Below are positions 35,613-44,101 of a stretch of 64,000 nucleotides of DNA, piece by piece. This DNA is from JAFGRU01 sp016934985 (GTDB lineage: Bacteria; Desulfobacterota; Desulfuromonadia; Desulfuromonadales; JAAYDE01). Where the stretch lies: the NCBI GenBank assembly GCA_963665045.2, contig CAXXJQ010000003.1:248001-312000 (forward strand), given 5' to 3'. Position 1 is the stretch's first letter. Every line of letters begins with the position of its first letter. The notes beneath the pieces were generated by a model. That model saw nothing but the letters and a program-made list of their open reading frames with translations. It was not told the DNA's origin and ran no database searches. The translations under genes were made by a program, and so were the position numbers.

Positions 35613-36205
35613 TTATTTATTTTTTGCTGAAATGCCCCATTTATTTTAATGGACAACCTTTAATGGCAGGTTTTTCCAAAAATTATCCTGTAAATTCATA
35701 GGTTTAAAATTTATTTAACACGGTAGAAAACAACCCTTTGACACTAGCTTTGCCGGTGTTATTTCCGGTTTGAGAGTGCAGTGATGCTCTGCAGAAATTT
35801 AGCCAAGCAAAATTATTAATTGGAAATATTTTATTTTTGCATATGTCAGGTTGTCTGGTGGTGTTTTAACGTGCAGATGACGGGCTTCTATTGAGACCGT
35901 ATCTGGAAATGAGCGTTACTATTCAGCATGGGGGTATTAAAACTTAACTACGGCCCAAAAGGTGGGTTCGTACCATTCATGACAAGGGCGTTCTGGCGCA
36001 GGGATGCGACAGCCGAGCCCCGTGGATGGGTTTATGCGTCCTTTGACATGGTTGGTATGAGTTCACCGAACAGGAAGCTGAACAGTTACAAATGAGCGGG
36101 TGTTTGAAAGATGCTGCCTCAAGCTGCTGATGGTCTTCGTTGTCTAGCTGCTTTTATTTTGTTAATATTCTGCCGCATTCCTTAACGCAAAGCTGCCAAG
36201 AGATC
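35613..36205. other. Intergenic region, nothing recognised
   Basis: About 590 bp between divergent genes. AT-rich first half; the second half contains low-complexity, non-coding sequence. A TTGACA at 35738 with a poor -10 partner is not enough to call a promoter. Confidence 0.5.
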
Positions 36206-36730
36206 ATGAATTTTATTGCAGGCCGAAAAAATATCCTTTCTTCTTTGAATCTCCGCTCTCTTTTCCGGGAGGCGGCCCTGATATGCCTGGTCGGAGCGGC
36301 CTTGGGCCTGGGTGTCAATCAGGCCCTGGTTCGGGACGTGCTTTTTGGCCATGAACCGACCGCTACCGTTGTGCCGAGCGAATCGGGTGGCCCGGCCTTT
36401 CCTGTGGCCATTGAGGATGTTGTCCGAATGCTGAAGAGCGGTGCTGTTGCCGTGGATGCCCGCGCGCGGGAATTCTTTGCGGAGGGCCATCTGCCCGGAG
36501 CCTTATCCCTCTCCGTTGGTGAACTGGATGAAGCACTCGCACTCTTCATGGAAAAAGTACCCCTGAATACGGCCCTTATTGTTTATTGCAGCGGTTATGG
36601 CTGTCCCGATTCGGAAGATGTCGCCATGCGCCTCATGAGCGCAGGTTTTTCCGATGTCAGGATCTATGAAGGGGGTTTCCCTGAATGGCGGGATGCAGGG
36701 TTGCCGGTTGAAACAGGGGGGCAGCCGTGA
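36206..36730 (+). CDS. Membrane-anchored rhodanese-like protein
   Basis: 174 aa from the ATG at 36206. A transmembrane helix (about residues 26-45, ALICLVGAALGLGVNQALV) is followed by a single rhodanese domain: VAVDARAREFFAEGHLPGAL, then active-site loop VYCSGYGCPDSEDVA with the catalytic Cys, and DVRIYEGGFPEWRDAGLPV. Likely periplasm-facing. It overlaps the next gene by 4 bp (GTGA), so the two are translated together, forming a small sulfur/redox unit. Similar pairs occur in Geobacter-type genomes (general recollection). Confidence 0.88.
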   Translation: MNFIAGRKNILSSLNLRSLFREAALICLVGAALGLGVNQALVRDVLFGHEPTATVVPSESGGPAFPVAIEDVVRMLKSGAVAVDARAREFFAEGHLPGALSLSVGELDEALALFMEKVPLNTALIVYCSGYGCPDSEDVAMRLMSAGFSDVRIYEGGFPEWRDAGLPVETGGQP

Positions 36731-37164
36731 CGCATCGTTGGACGATCATAGCCGAAAACATTTGCCGTTGGCTGGTCGGTGGAGTGTTCCTTTATGCCGG
36801 AGCGGTCAAGGCCGGGGACGTAGTGGCTTTTGCCGGGGATGTGGCCAACTATCAGCTTTTTCCTTATGCCGTCAATTTTCTTATTGCCGCCGCTTTGCCG
36901 TATATTGAAATGCTGGCCGGGGCGCTTCTCGTTTTCAATCGCCGGGTGCGTGCTGCGGCTCTGGTAGTAGGAGGGCTCAACCTGGTTTTTATTGTCGTTC
37001 TTATCTCCGCCCTGGCGCGTGGTCTGGATATCGACTGCGGCTGTTTCAATTCCGCCGGGCAGGGGGCGGCTACGGTGGTGGCGGCCCTGGTTCGGGATGT
37101 GGCGCTCATGGTTCCCATTGTCCTCATCTTCCTGTTGAAAAAGGATGATTTCAGGCGGGGATGA
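36727..37164 (+). CDS. MauE/DoxX-family redox membrane protein
   Basis: 145 aa with four membrane helices. A GTG start at 36727 overlaps the rhodanese stop. Family features: LVGGVFLYAGAVKAGD near the N-terminus and a conserved IDCGCF motif between helices 3 and 4. MauE-type proteins pass electrons or thiol equivalents in periplasmic disulfide chemistry, the DCGC cysteines being the likely active pair. Coupled to a rhodanese, it may recycle a persulfide or thiol at the membrane (inference). Not adjacent to any DsbD or SoxV gene. Confidence 0.87.
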   Translation: MTHRWTIIAENICRWLVGGVFLYAGAVKAGDVVAFAGDVANYQLFPYAVNFLIAAALPYIEMLAGALLVFNRRVRAAALVVGGLNLVFIVVLISALARGLDIDCGCFNSAGQGAATVVAALVRDVALMVPIVLIFLLKKDDFRRG

Positions 37165-37203
37165 AAGGTGATGGCATCCGGGGTTGCGCCCCCCGGACGA
37201 CGC

Positions 37204-37235
37204 CTTACTCTTTTTGCTTGTCCAAAAAGAGTAAG
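37204..37235. repeat. Perfect 13-bp hairpin repeat
   Basis: CTTACTCTTTTTG / CAAAAAGAGTAAG with loop CTTGTC, 39 bp after the MauE-type gene. No T-run follows on the plus strand, so termination is doubtful. Hairpins of this exact kind are common dispersed repeats in proteobacterial genomes (recollection, not checked). Confidence 0.6.
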
Positions 37236-37358
37236 CAGAAAAAGGACACCCCGCAATTTGCCCTTCGCTCCGGCTGCATTGCATGGGAAAAAACAACAAC
37301 CCTTTTCATCAGTTGCTAAAAGTTTCGGTGCCATACGATTATTGTAAAAGGACTCCGA

Positions 37359-38396
37359 GTGGAAATCTGGCAGAAAAAATTACGTGAAAGCCTGGTCGAT
37401 CCGGAGGAGCTGGCGGCGCGCTTCAAGGTTGACGCCGAGCCCCTGAAAAGGGTCTGCGCCCGCTATCCTCTGCGCATCACGCCCCATTACCTCGACCTTA
37501 TCCGCGAACCGGGAGACCCTCTCTGGCGCCAGGTGGTGCCGGATGTCCGCGAGCTTGAGGCCCATGATCGGCCTGAAGACCCACTCAATGAAGAGGGTTT
37601 TTCGCCGCTGCCGGGAATTGTCCATCGCTATGGCGACCGGGTGCTTTTTCTGGTTGCCGGTCATTGCGCCGCCTACTGCCGCTTTTGCACCCGCAAGCGC
37701 CTGGTCGGCCGTACGCGGGTATCCTTCGCTGGAGTCATGGCCGGTATCGCCTATATCGCCAGCACCCCGGCGGTTCGGGACGTACTTCTCTCCGGCGGCG
37801 ACCCGCTGCTCATGGAGGATCGTCTCCTTCAGGATATCCTTGCCCGCCTTCGCCGCATCCCCCATGTGGAGATTATCCGCATCGGTACGCGCCTGCCCGT
37901 GACCCTGCCTGAACGGATTACGGAAAACCTCTGTACGGTCCTGAAAAAGTTCCATCCCCTCTTCATCAACACCCACTTCAACCATCCCGTCGAAATTACT
38001 CCCGAAGCCGCCGAAGCCTGTGCCCGTTTGGCGGATGCCGGCATCCCCCTCGGCAACCAGACCGTTCTTTTGCGCGGGGTCAACGATTCCGCCGGGATTC
38101 TGGCGGAACTCTTCCGCAAGCTGCTGCAGATACGGGTGCGGCCCTATTACCTCCATCAGATGGACCTTACCGCCGGGACCGATCATTTTCGCACCAGCGT
38201 GGATAGCGGCCTTGCGATCATGGCCGCACTGCGCGGGACCCTGTCAGGGCTCGGTATTCCCACCTATGTCATTGACCTGCCGGGCGGCAAGGGCAAGGTG
38301 CCCATCCTTCCTGATTATGTGCAGTCCAAGGGGACGGAGATTGTGCTCAGAAGTCCCTGCGGGGATCTGGTCTCCTATCCGAATTGCGTTGAATAG
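37359..38396 (+). CDS. KamA/EpmB-family radical SAM aminomutase
   Basis: 345 aa from a GTG with AAAGGA upstream. Radical SAM motif CAAYCRFCTRKR (C-x3-C-x2-C), conserved LSGGDPLLM, THFNHP, and the PLP-lysine region DLPGGKGKVPI. This is the lysine 2,3-aminomutase family. The length is nearer EpmB (about 340) than KamA/AblA (about 410-440), and the C-terminal extension is missing. Alternatives are EF-P beta-lysylation (EpmB), glutamate 2,3-aminomutase or a short lysine enzyme; no epmA, efp or ablB gene is nearby to decide. All metal and PLP residues look intact. Confidence 0.88.
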   Translation: MEIWQKKLRESLVDPEELAARFKVDAEPLKRVCARYPLRITPHYLDLIREPGDPLWRQVVPDVRELEAHDRPEDPLNEEGFSPLPGIVHRYGDRVLFLVAGHCAAYCRFCTRKRLVGRTRVSFAGVMAGIAYIASTPAVRDVLLSGGDPLLMEDRLLQDILARLRRIPHVEIIRIGTRLPVTLPERITENLCTVLKKFHPLFINTHFNHPVEITPEAAEACARLADAGIPLGNQTVLLRGVNDSAGILAELFRKLLQIRVRPYYLHQMDLTAGTDHFRTSVDSGLAIMAALRGTLSGLGIPTYVIDLPGGKGKVPILPDYVQSKGTEIVLRSPCGDLVSYPNCVE

Positions 38397-38513
38397 CGTT
38401 TTTTCGAACCCCAACCTGGTTTGTTGATATCCTTCGTTTTTGAAAGGGAATTCCGGGGTTGCGTCGCAAGGGGAGATTCCCAGCGGTCCCAGTCGATAAG
38501 TCCCTTGTCCAAA

Positions 38514-39740
38514 CTAGAGATAGCGTCCGAAACTCAAGGCATTTTTATTGATGGTTATTTGTGAGCAGGGCTGGACCATTTCGTGGCCATTGTCCATGAA
38601 AGCGAGGTAGGCGAGGGTCAGGCTTTCGACATTGAAGCGGACCCTGGGGAGCAGGGGGAAGACATCGTTTTTTTTGATTGAAGAGGCCGCCAGGGTCAGC
38701 TTGAAGGTTTGGGCTGCTTCGGATGAAGGAAGGGTGACTGGAAAGAGCTGCTTGCGTTCCAGGGACTCGCTGTGGGAATAGGTGGGGTGGGCGATGGTGG
38801 CGTTGCGCAGCAGGTTGAGGAAAAGTTTTGGCCGGATTTTGAAGGCCGGGCTCCAGAAACTCATGGGCTCGTTTTCCCACTCGTCGAAAATCGCCCGTGG
38901 CTGGCGCGAGATTTTCAGAAAATCGGCAAAGGTTTTTAAAGGCAGGCCCGAGGTGGTGACGGTCATCTTCCAGAACGGCAGATAGGTGAGATTGGTGCCG
39001 ATATCGGGGATGACAACATGGTCGACCAGGGAGAGACGGCCGTTGGCCGCTTCCCAGGTTTTGCCGCAATTCCGGCAGACGAGAACCACGCTGTCTTTTT
39101 CCCCTTCCAGGTTCCAGCCGCAGACCGGACATATGGTGGCGAGGACCGTCAGCCGCCAGGGCGGTTTATCCTCAACGGATTCCGGATTCAAGTCCAGGCC
39201 GGATTTGAGTGGAGTTACAGGTTCGTTGACGACGGCATCGTAGAGTTTGTTCTCGTGGACGTAGAGGGGCAGATAGATCAAGCTGGTGGCATCCCCGATA
39301 TAAGCGCGGTGATGGAGGCCTTTGTCCTCCGACTCCTGGCCGATCTGGCTGACTTTGTTCAACAGCATCGACTGCGGCAGGGACGATTTGATAAAGGTGC
39401 CCTGAGTGGCCGGGTGAATAAGTTGGAGGGGCATGGCCTGGGGACGGAAACCGAGGGAGCGCGGGATGCCGTTTATAGGGGACCCAAGTTGGGTCACGTC
39501 GACAAAACGGAAGTTGGTTTGGATCCCCTGGCAGAAGAAAACATTGCCCTTGAAGCGCATGTAGGGGGCGTAAATGATGTCCTTGTCAGGTGCGCTATGG
39601 GGGAGGGTGAAGTGGAAATGGTTCGAAGCGCAGAGGTAATTGGACACTCCGCAGTAGTCGCATTGGAGCAGGCGTTCCGATTCCTTGAGTTCGATGGGGG
39701 CGCCGCACTGGGGGCATTGGTGTTGAAACCTGATGTCCAT
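38514..39740 (-). CDS. Zinc-ribbon protein paired with SPFH protein
   Basis: 408 aa. Two zinc ribbons: residues 9-32 (CPQCGAP ... CDYCG) and near 210-235 (CPVCGWN ... CRNCG). The rest is a mixed alpha/beta body without a named domain; no signal peptide. The ATG directly follows the stop of the SPFH gene, so the two are one transcript and probably act together. Such zinc-ribbon plus SPFH pairs occur in bacteria, but their function is not known to me. Confidence 0.75.
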   Translation of the reverse strand: MDIRFQHQCPQCGAPIELKESERLLQCDYCGVSNYLCASNHFHFTLPHSAPDKDIIYAPYMRFKGNVFFCQGIQTNFRFVDVTQLGSPINGIPRSLGFRPQAMPLQLIHPATQGTFIKSSLPQSMLLNKVSQIGQESEDKGLHHRAYIGDATSLIYLPLYVHENKLYDAVVNEPVTPLKSGLDLNPESVEDKPPWRLTVLATICPVCGWNLEGEKDSVVLVCRNCGKTWEAANGRLSLVDHVVIPDIGTNLTYLPFWKMTVTTSGLPLKTFADFLKISRQPRAIFDEWENEPMSFWSPAFKIRPKLFLNLLRNATIAHPTYSHSESLERKQLFPVTLPSSEAAQTFKLTLAASSIKKNDVFPLLPRVRFNVESLTLAYLAFMDNGHEMVQPCSQITINKNALSFGRYL

Positions 39741-40878
39741 TTAACCCAACTTCTCCCCGCACTGATTGCAGAATACCGAATCGGCCAGGTTTTCGGTGCC
39801 GCATTTGGAGCAGAACCTGGCTGCCGGCTTTTCATCCGCGGGGTGGCCGCAGCGTGAACAGAACTTGGCGTTGGGCGGCAGGTTCTTGCCGCAGTTGCTG
39901 CACTGAGCGAAGACCAATTGCTGGTGACCGCAGAAAGGACAGAACTTGGCGTCGCCGGGTATCTTGTTCCGGCAGTCGGGGCAGGTTGCTTCCGGAGCCT
40001 TTTGCGGGGCTGCTCCGCCGTTGTTCTGCTGGGCAGCCATGGTTTGCGCGAACATACCCGGCAGCATGAATCCCAAGCCCATGCCCATGCCGCCACCGGC
40101 CTCGCCGGGATTGGCGGCGGCTTTCTCCATGGCCATGGCAGCCTTCATCTTGAACAGTTTGTCGAGATCCGGCAGGGCGTTGATGCGGCTGCGGTCGTCG
40201 ATAGCCTGCTGCACTCTCGGGCGGCGGGGTGATGGAGGTAATAAAAAGGTCGAGAAGGCCGATGCCAAAATGGCCGAAATCTTTCTGCAGGCGGTCTCTG
40301 AGGCCCGTGGAAAGCTCCTCGTAGTTGCCGGGAAGATCGAAAAGACTGTTGATATGTTCGCCCAGATGGTCATTGAAGCGCGAGACAATGACACGTTTGA
40401 GATATTCCTCGATGCTTTCGGTGGTGAACTGACCGGCGGTGCCGACCATGCTGTTGATGAACAATACCGGCTGGGTGACATGGATGTTGAACATGCCGTG
40501 GGCGCGCAGGCGCACCAGGCCGAGTTCGGCATCCTTGAAGGCCACCGGGTCGCGGGTCCCCCATTTGAGGTTGAAAAAGGTCTTGAGATTGACGAAGTAG
40601 ACCTCGGCGCGCAGGGGGCTCTGCATGGCCCAGGGAATCGACAGGATTTTGGTCAGAATGGGGATGTTGCCGGTTTTTAGGGTATGGCGGCCGGGTCCAA
40701 AGGCGTCGCAGGCTTTGCCTTTGTAGAACAGCACGGCGACCTGGCTTTCGCGGACCGTCAGGTTGGCGCCCCATTTGATTTCACCCGAACCGCTTTCGGG
40801 AATGCGGTGCACCAGTTCTTCGCCGCTCTCATCAAACCATTCGATATTTTCGAGAAAAATAATATTGTCCATTCCCAT
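39741..40878 (-). CDS. SPFH-domain protein with three C-terminal zinc ribbons, apparent frameshift near 40217
   Basis: The ATG at 40878 has AAGGAG upstream. Residues 1 to about 220 form an SPFH/stomatin-like domain of the virion-core-protein type (IKWGANLTVRESQVAVLFYKG, GPGRHTLKTGNIPI, DLFITSITPPPE). In this frame the sequence then turns to nonsense. The expected continuation (VQQAIDDRSRINALPDLDKL, helix, GGGMGMGLGFMLPGM) is in a neighbouring frame, ending with three zinc ribbons (CPDCRNKIPGDAKFCPFCG, CSNCGKNLPPNAKFCSRCG, CSKCGTENLADSVFCNQCG) at 39741. One extra base near 40214-40219 explains it. The intact protein would be about 378 aa. It likely forms membrane-associated oligomers. Confidence 0.82.
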
Positions 40879-41274
40879 GGGTCGACTCCTTCAGTGTATT
40901 GCGGGCTCAAGGTGGTGAAAATTTTTCAGGAATCTTTGCATGGTTTGTACCCACAAGGGAATAAGACTCATATTTTCAGATGGGTCTTTGCCAAAAACTT
41001 GGCTTTTATTAATTTGTTTTATCGGGAAAATCTTGACAAAAGGCCGCTTGAGGATGAGAATTAGTGGTGGTTAATTTGATGGAAGCTAAGGAGATGGCTT
41101 TAAGGAACGGAGTTGGCTGTATTTAAAGCTTTTTTTCGTTAAAAAATTTTTTAGTTAGATATAAAAAAGAACAGATTTTCCACTTTTTAACCTTATTATC
41201 ATTTTAGGTGGAAAATGCCCCATCACCAAAAAACATGGAAATTTTCAGCGGATATTTTCCATCTAAAAACATAG

Positions 41275-42353
41275 TTATGCAAGCCAAGCATTGGGGTCTG
41301 AATAAAGGAAGTTGTAAATGAAAGATATATTCAAACAAATTTTACTTATTATTATTTCAGTGGCCATTGGTTTTTTTGTAAGTGAATATAAAGCCAGCAG
41401 AGATAATAAAATAAATTTCATTGACTATGATATTTACTCTACAAAAGATGTTTTTAATAGATTTTCATCACCAAAGCCACAAATAAAGGTAAAAGCAGGT
41501 AATCAGGAAATAAGCAAAGTAACTCAAATTGAGATAAGATTTATTAATCGCGGTGATAAAGATTTTGAAAATGTTCCAATTTACATTGACTTTGCTGGGC
41601 CAAATAAAATCGATTTCGATATTATTGGCAAATCCTTAACTGGCGATGGAGGATTAGTCGAAGGAATTGAAAATATTTCTTTGCGAGAAACTCAACAATC
41701 ACCCAAGATTATACGATTTAGCTTTACGATAAAAACGTTAAATCGCGATAGACAATGGAATCAGCAACCACGAGCGACGTTTCTGATCAGTGGTGATACT
41801 GTACCTAAGGTTGAGATTAAAACAAGCAAGAAGGGGTTAGATATAAGAGAATATGACTATAAAAACTACCAATCAATCATTGACTCTGGGGTGGTTGTCT
41901 TAATAGCTTATATTGTGACATTATTAGCTACAATACTGATTAAAAGAATTTATTCTTCCCGGAGATATCTTTCTAAGGCAAAAGAACATGTGAGGCTGGT
42001 TAGACAAAAAATATTTGCAAATAATTCAAATTTCATTGATGCAACCCCCGAACAGCTAAAATCTATTTCCCTAATGCTATTTTTTGCAAATGCAGACGAA
42101 GAATCTCATATACATCTTGAATGGTTGGAGAATTATTTACGAGAAAATGCTAATGCGCTTCAGGGGTGCAATGAAAATGTTGCGAACGATTTTGCACAAA
42201 CAATAGTGAAGATGGAAATGAATTCTTGGAAAAAAGGTAGGTCAAGACTACAAAAATTAGTTTCTCCAATCCCTGAAGCAGAGTTTGAATAGAATTTTTG
42301 CATAACAATGCTAATGCAGCCGACGCAAAAAAGCGCGCGGCTGATTAGCGACG
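41275..42353 (+). mobile_element. Putative solitary integron gene cassette
   Basis: Starts at TTATGC (41275) just after a G, and ends at the G of ACG|TTAGC (42353). The downstream attC R'' box is GCATAAC (42300-42306), the exact reverse complement of the GTTATGC at the upstream junction. This is the relation expected when a circular cassette opens at its own attC. It carries one AT-rich gene in the usual cassette orientation, attC at its 3' end. No integron integrase or other attC was found in the window. See the finding for tests. Confidence 0.7.
41318..42292 (+). CDS. Cassette-borne membrane protein of unknown function (324 aa)
   Basis: Clearly more AT-rich than its neighbours, with AT-ending codons, suggesting transfer. 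GGAAG lies 8 nt before the ATG at 41318. Topology: TM1 at about residues 5-22 (FKQILLIIISVAIGFFVSEY), an extracytoplasmic beta-rich domain (about 30-185, with EIRFINRGDKDFENVPIYID resembling an Ig-like fold), TM2 at about 193-215, then a helical cytoplasmic part of about 105 residues. I do not recognise the family. The lumen domain plus cytoplasmic helical tail could serve sensing or defence, but nothing in the sequence decides this. It sits inside an apparent integron cassette. Confidence 0.75.
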   Translation: MKDIFKQILLIIISVAIGFFVSEYKASRDNKINFIDYDIYSTKDVFNRFSSPKPQIKVKAGNQEISKVTQIEIRFINRGDKDFENVPIYIDFAGPNKIDFDIIGKSLTGDGGLVEGIENISLRETQQSPKIIRFSFTIKTLNRDRQWNQQPRATFLISGDTVPKVEIKTSKKGLDIREYDYKNYQSIIDSGVVVLIAYIVTLLATILIKRIYSSRRYLSKAKEHVRLVRQKIFANNSNFIDATPEQLKSISLMLFFANADEESHIHLEWLENYLRENANALQGCNENVANDFAQTIVKMEMNSWKKGRSRLQKLVSPIPEAEFE

Positions 42354-42358
42354 TTAGC
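42300..42358 (+). other. attC recombination site (59-base-element type)
   Basis: R'' GCATAAC (42300-42306) and R' G|TTAGC (42353-42358). Between them GCTAATGCAGCCGACGC and GCGCGCGGCTGATTAGC pair (GCTAAT with ATTAGC, CAGCCG with CGGCTG), leaving one unpaired G (extrahelical base). The overall layout TAACAA...GCCGACGC...GCGCGGCT...CGTTAG closely resembles the attC of aadA-type cassettes. Confidence 0.78.
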
Positions 42359-42418
42359 AAAAAGTTGCGGGGCTAGGGATCAAGTCTATGTTTGAGGGGT
42401 AGAGGTAAAGGAGGGGTT

Positions 42419-43415
42419 ATGCTGACACGTAATCTTGGACAATCAGGGATTTCAGTATCGGCCATTGGGCTTGGATGTATGGGCCTTTCCGAGTTTTTAC
42501 GGGGAACCCACGCCAGAGTCGGAGGCCATCAATCTACTCCATCGGGCCGTAGATCTGGGTATCACTCATTTTGATACGGCGGAAATCTATGGCCAGGGAC
42601 GTAATGAGCAACTCCTCGGAAAGGCTTTCGCCGGACGTTGGGACCAAATTGTTCTGGCGACCAAGTTCGGTCCCCAAAGGGACCCGGCCACGGGGGCCTT
42701 CGTGGGGGTGGACGGCTCTCCGGCCAATGTTCGGAACTCCTGCGAAAAGAGCCTTAAGCGCCTGGGTACTGAAAAGATTGACCTGTATTATCTCCACCGT
42801 GTCGATCCGGCCACGCCGATCGAAGATACCGTGGGCGAGATGGCGAAGTTGGTTCAAGAGGGCAAGATCGGGGCGATTGGCTTGTCGGAGGCTTCAGCCG
42901 AGACAATTAAGCGGGCACATGCTGTTCATCCCATTGCCGCCCTTGAGACCGAGTACTCGATATTCAGCCGTGACATTGAGAAGGACATACTCCCCACATG
43001 TGTGGAGCTTGGCATCAGCCTGGTAGCCTACTCCCCCCTGGGCAGGGGAATGCTGACCGGCCGCTACACCTCTACCAGTGATCGACCCACCAGCGAGGCT
43101 GATTACCGGGCCGAGATGCAGCCTCGGTTTCAGCCGGGAAATATCGAGTCCAACCTCAAACTGGTGGAGGCGATCAAAACGATTTCTGCCCAAAAGGGAT
43201 GCCTGGCCGCGCAGGTCGCCTTGGCCTGGGTATTGGACCAGGGAGATCATGTTGTAGCCATTCCAGGCACGACCAGGCTCGCCAATCTCCAGACCAACCT
43301 GGGGGCACTTGACTGTCGCCTCACAGAGGAAAATAGAGCTGCGCTCAATGAATTGGCAGACCAGGTGCTCGGAGATCGGTACTCGCCTGGAGAGATGGCG
43401 GCGGTCAACCAGTAA
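42419..43415 (+). CDS. Aldo/keto reductase, apparent frameshift at a T-run (42494-42498)
   Basis: Starts at ATG 42419 after AAAGGAGGGG: MLTRNLGQSGISVSAIGLGCMGLSEF. At GAGTTTTTACGG the frame breaks. One T fewer would give GLSEFYGEPTPES, which continues in the other frame to 43415. The AKR catalytic tetrad is present: Asp in HFDTAEIYG, Tyr in the same motif, Lys in VLATKFG and His in YYLHRVD. The NADPH site follows (IPGTTRLANLQTN). Probably a YakC/AKR11-13-type NADPH reductase for small aldehydes or ketones. About 331 aa when repaired. It lies immediately downstream of the cassette attC. Confidence 0.85.
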
Positions 43416-43430
43416 CAGTTGCGTAAAATT

Positions 43431-43502
43431 AAGGGGTCCTGTCTACGTTTGACTCTTGCAGGTTTGTTTTCCAAAAAGGCTCAATCGTAGACTTGACCCC
43501 TT
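43431..43502. repeat. Hairpin repeat R3, copy 1 (also convergent terminator)
   Basis: Arms AAGGGGTC-CT-GTCTACG and CGTAGAC-TT-GACCCCTT pair perfectly except for a 2-nt internal loop. The loop contains TTTGACTCTTGCAGGTTTGT, shared nearly exactly with the element at 44988. It lies between convergent genes and can terminate both. Confidence 0.8.
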
Positions 43503-43552
43503 TTGTCTTATAACGTTTTTGCTCTAGATTTTTGCCTTAGCCCGGCAGGCTC

Positions 43553-44101
43553 CTAGGCAAACTGTTTCAGAAACTCATCCATTTTGACCTGAAAGGCATC
43601 ACGGGTTTGGTAGGAAATCTCGGGAAGTGCTCCACCAAAGGCGGCTTCCGCTTCGGCAAAGCCCCCCAGAAAACCCTCTAATACAGCGTCCTTGTGTTCG
43701 GGGAAGGCTTGAATCATTCCGGCGGCAAACTGAAAGATCCGTTCAGAGGTCTGCTCAACACCAAAATAACCGTCCTTGGAAATCAGGGATTGTGCCTCTT
43801 CCACCGAAAGCTGCTCCATGTCGACCTCAGTGTCACCCGTACCGATACTGGTCGCGACACCCTGTTCGCGCAAGGTGTTCAGCACCATTTCACGAAGTCG
43901 GTCGACCTGCTGGCTGACTTCCTTAACCCCCAAAGAGGCATCATAAGTGACCTGAGTGGCCTGACCGGAATTGAGAGTCACCTGGTCGGCCCCAGCTTGC
44001 CGGTGCTGCTTTCTTTGCTGTTGCGAGGTGCCGGCCAATTCCTGAATACGCTGTAACAAAAAACTTTGCTTGCCACCGGCTGCGTTGATATCTTGTACCA
44101 T
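43553..44101 (-). CDS. DUF5610-like protein
   Basis: 182 aa from the ATG at 44101 (AGGGAGA upstream); the open frame extends to 44206 without support. N-terminal half is low-complexity and Gln-rich (SQQQRKQHRQ), a likely disordered or coiled linker. The C-terminal half carries the DUF5610 pattern: SKDGYFGVEQTSERIFQFA, then FAEAEAAFGGALPEISYQTRD and an end helix. Members of this family have been annotated as hydrogenase-4 component G, a label without biochemical basis that I can see. No signal peptide. Bracketed, with the next gene, by two copies of repeat R3. Confidence 0.72.
   Translation of the reverse strand: MVQDINAAGGKQSFLLQRIQELAGTSQQQRKQHRQAGADQVTLNSGQATQVTYDASLGVKEVSQQVDRLREMVLNTLREQGVATSIGTGDTEVDMEQLSVEEAQSLISKDGYFGVEQTSERIFQFAAGMIQAFPEHKDAVLEGFLGGFAEAEAAFGGALPEISYQTRDAFQVKMDEFLKQFA

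Noticed and set aside
36183..36200. ACGCAAAGC near a start codon, reminiscent of a GEMM c-di-GMP riboswitch end
   Set aside because: The conserved 5' part and paired helices of GEMM RNA are absent upstream.
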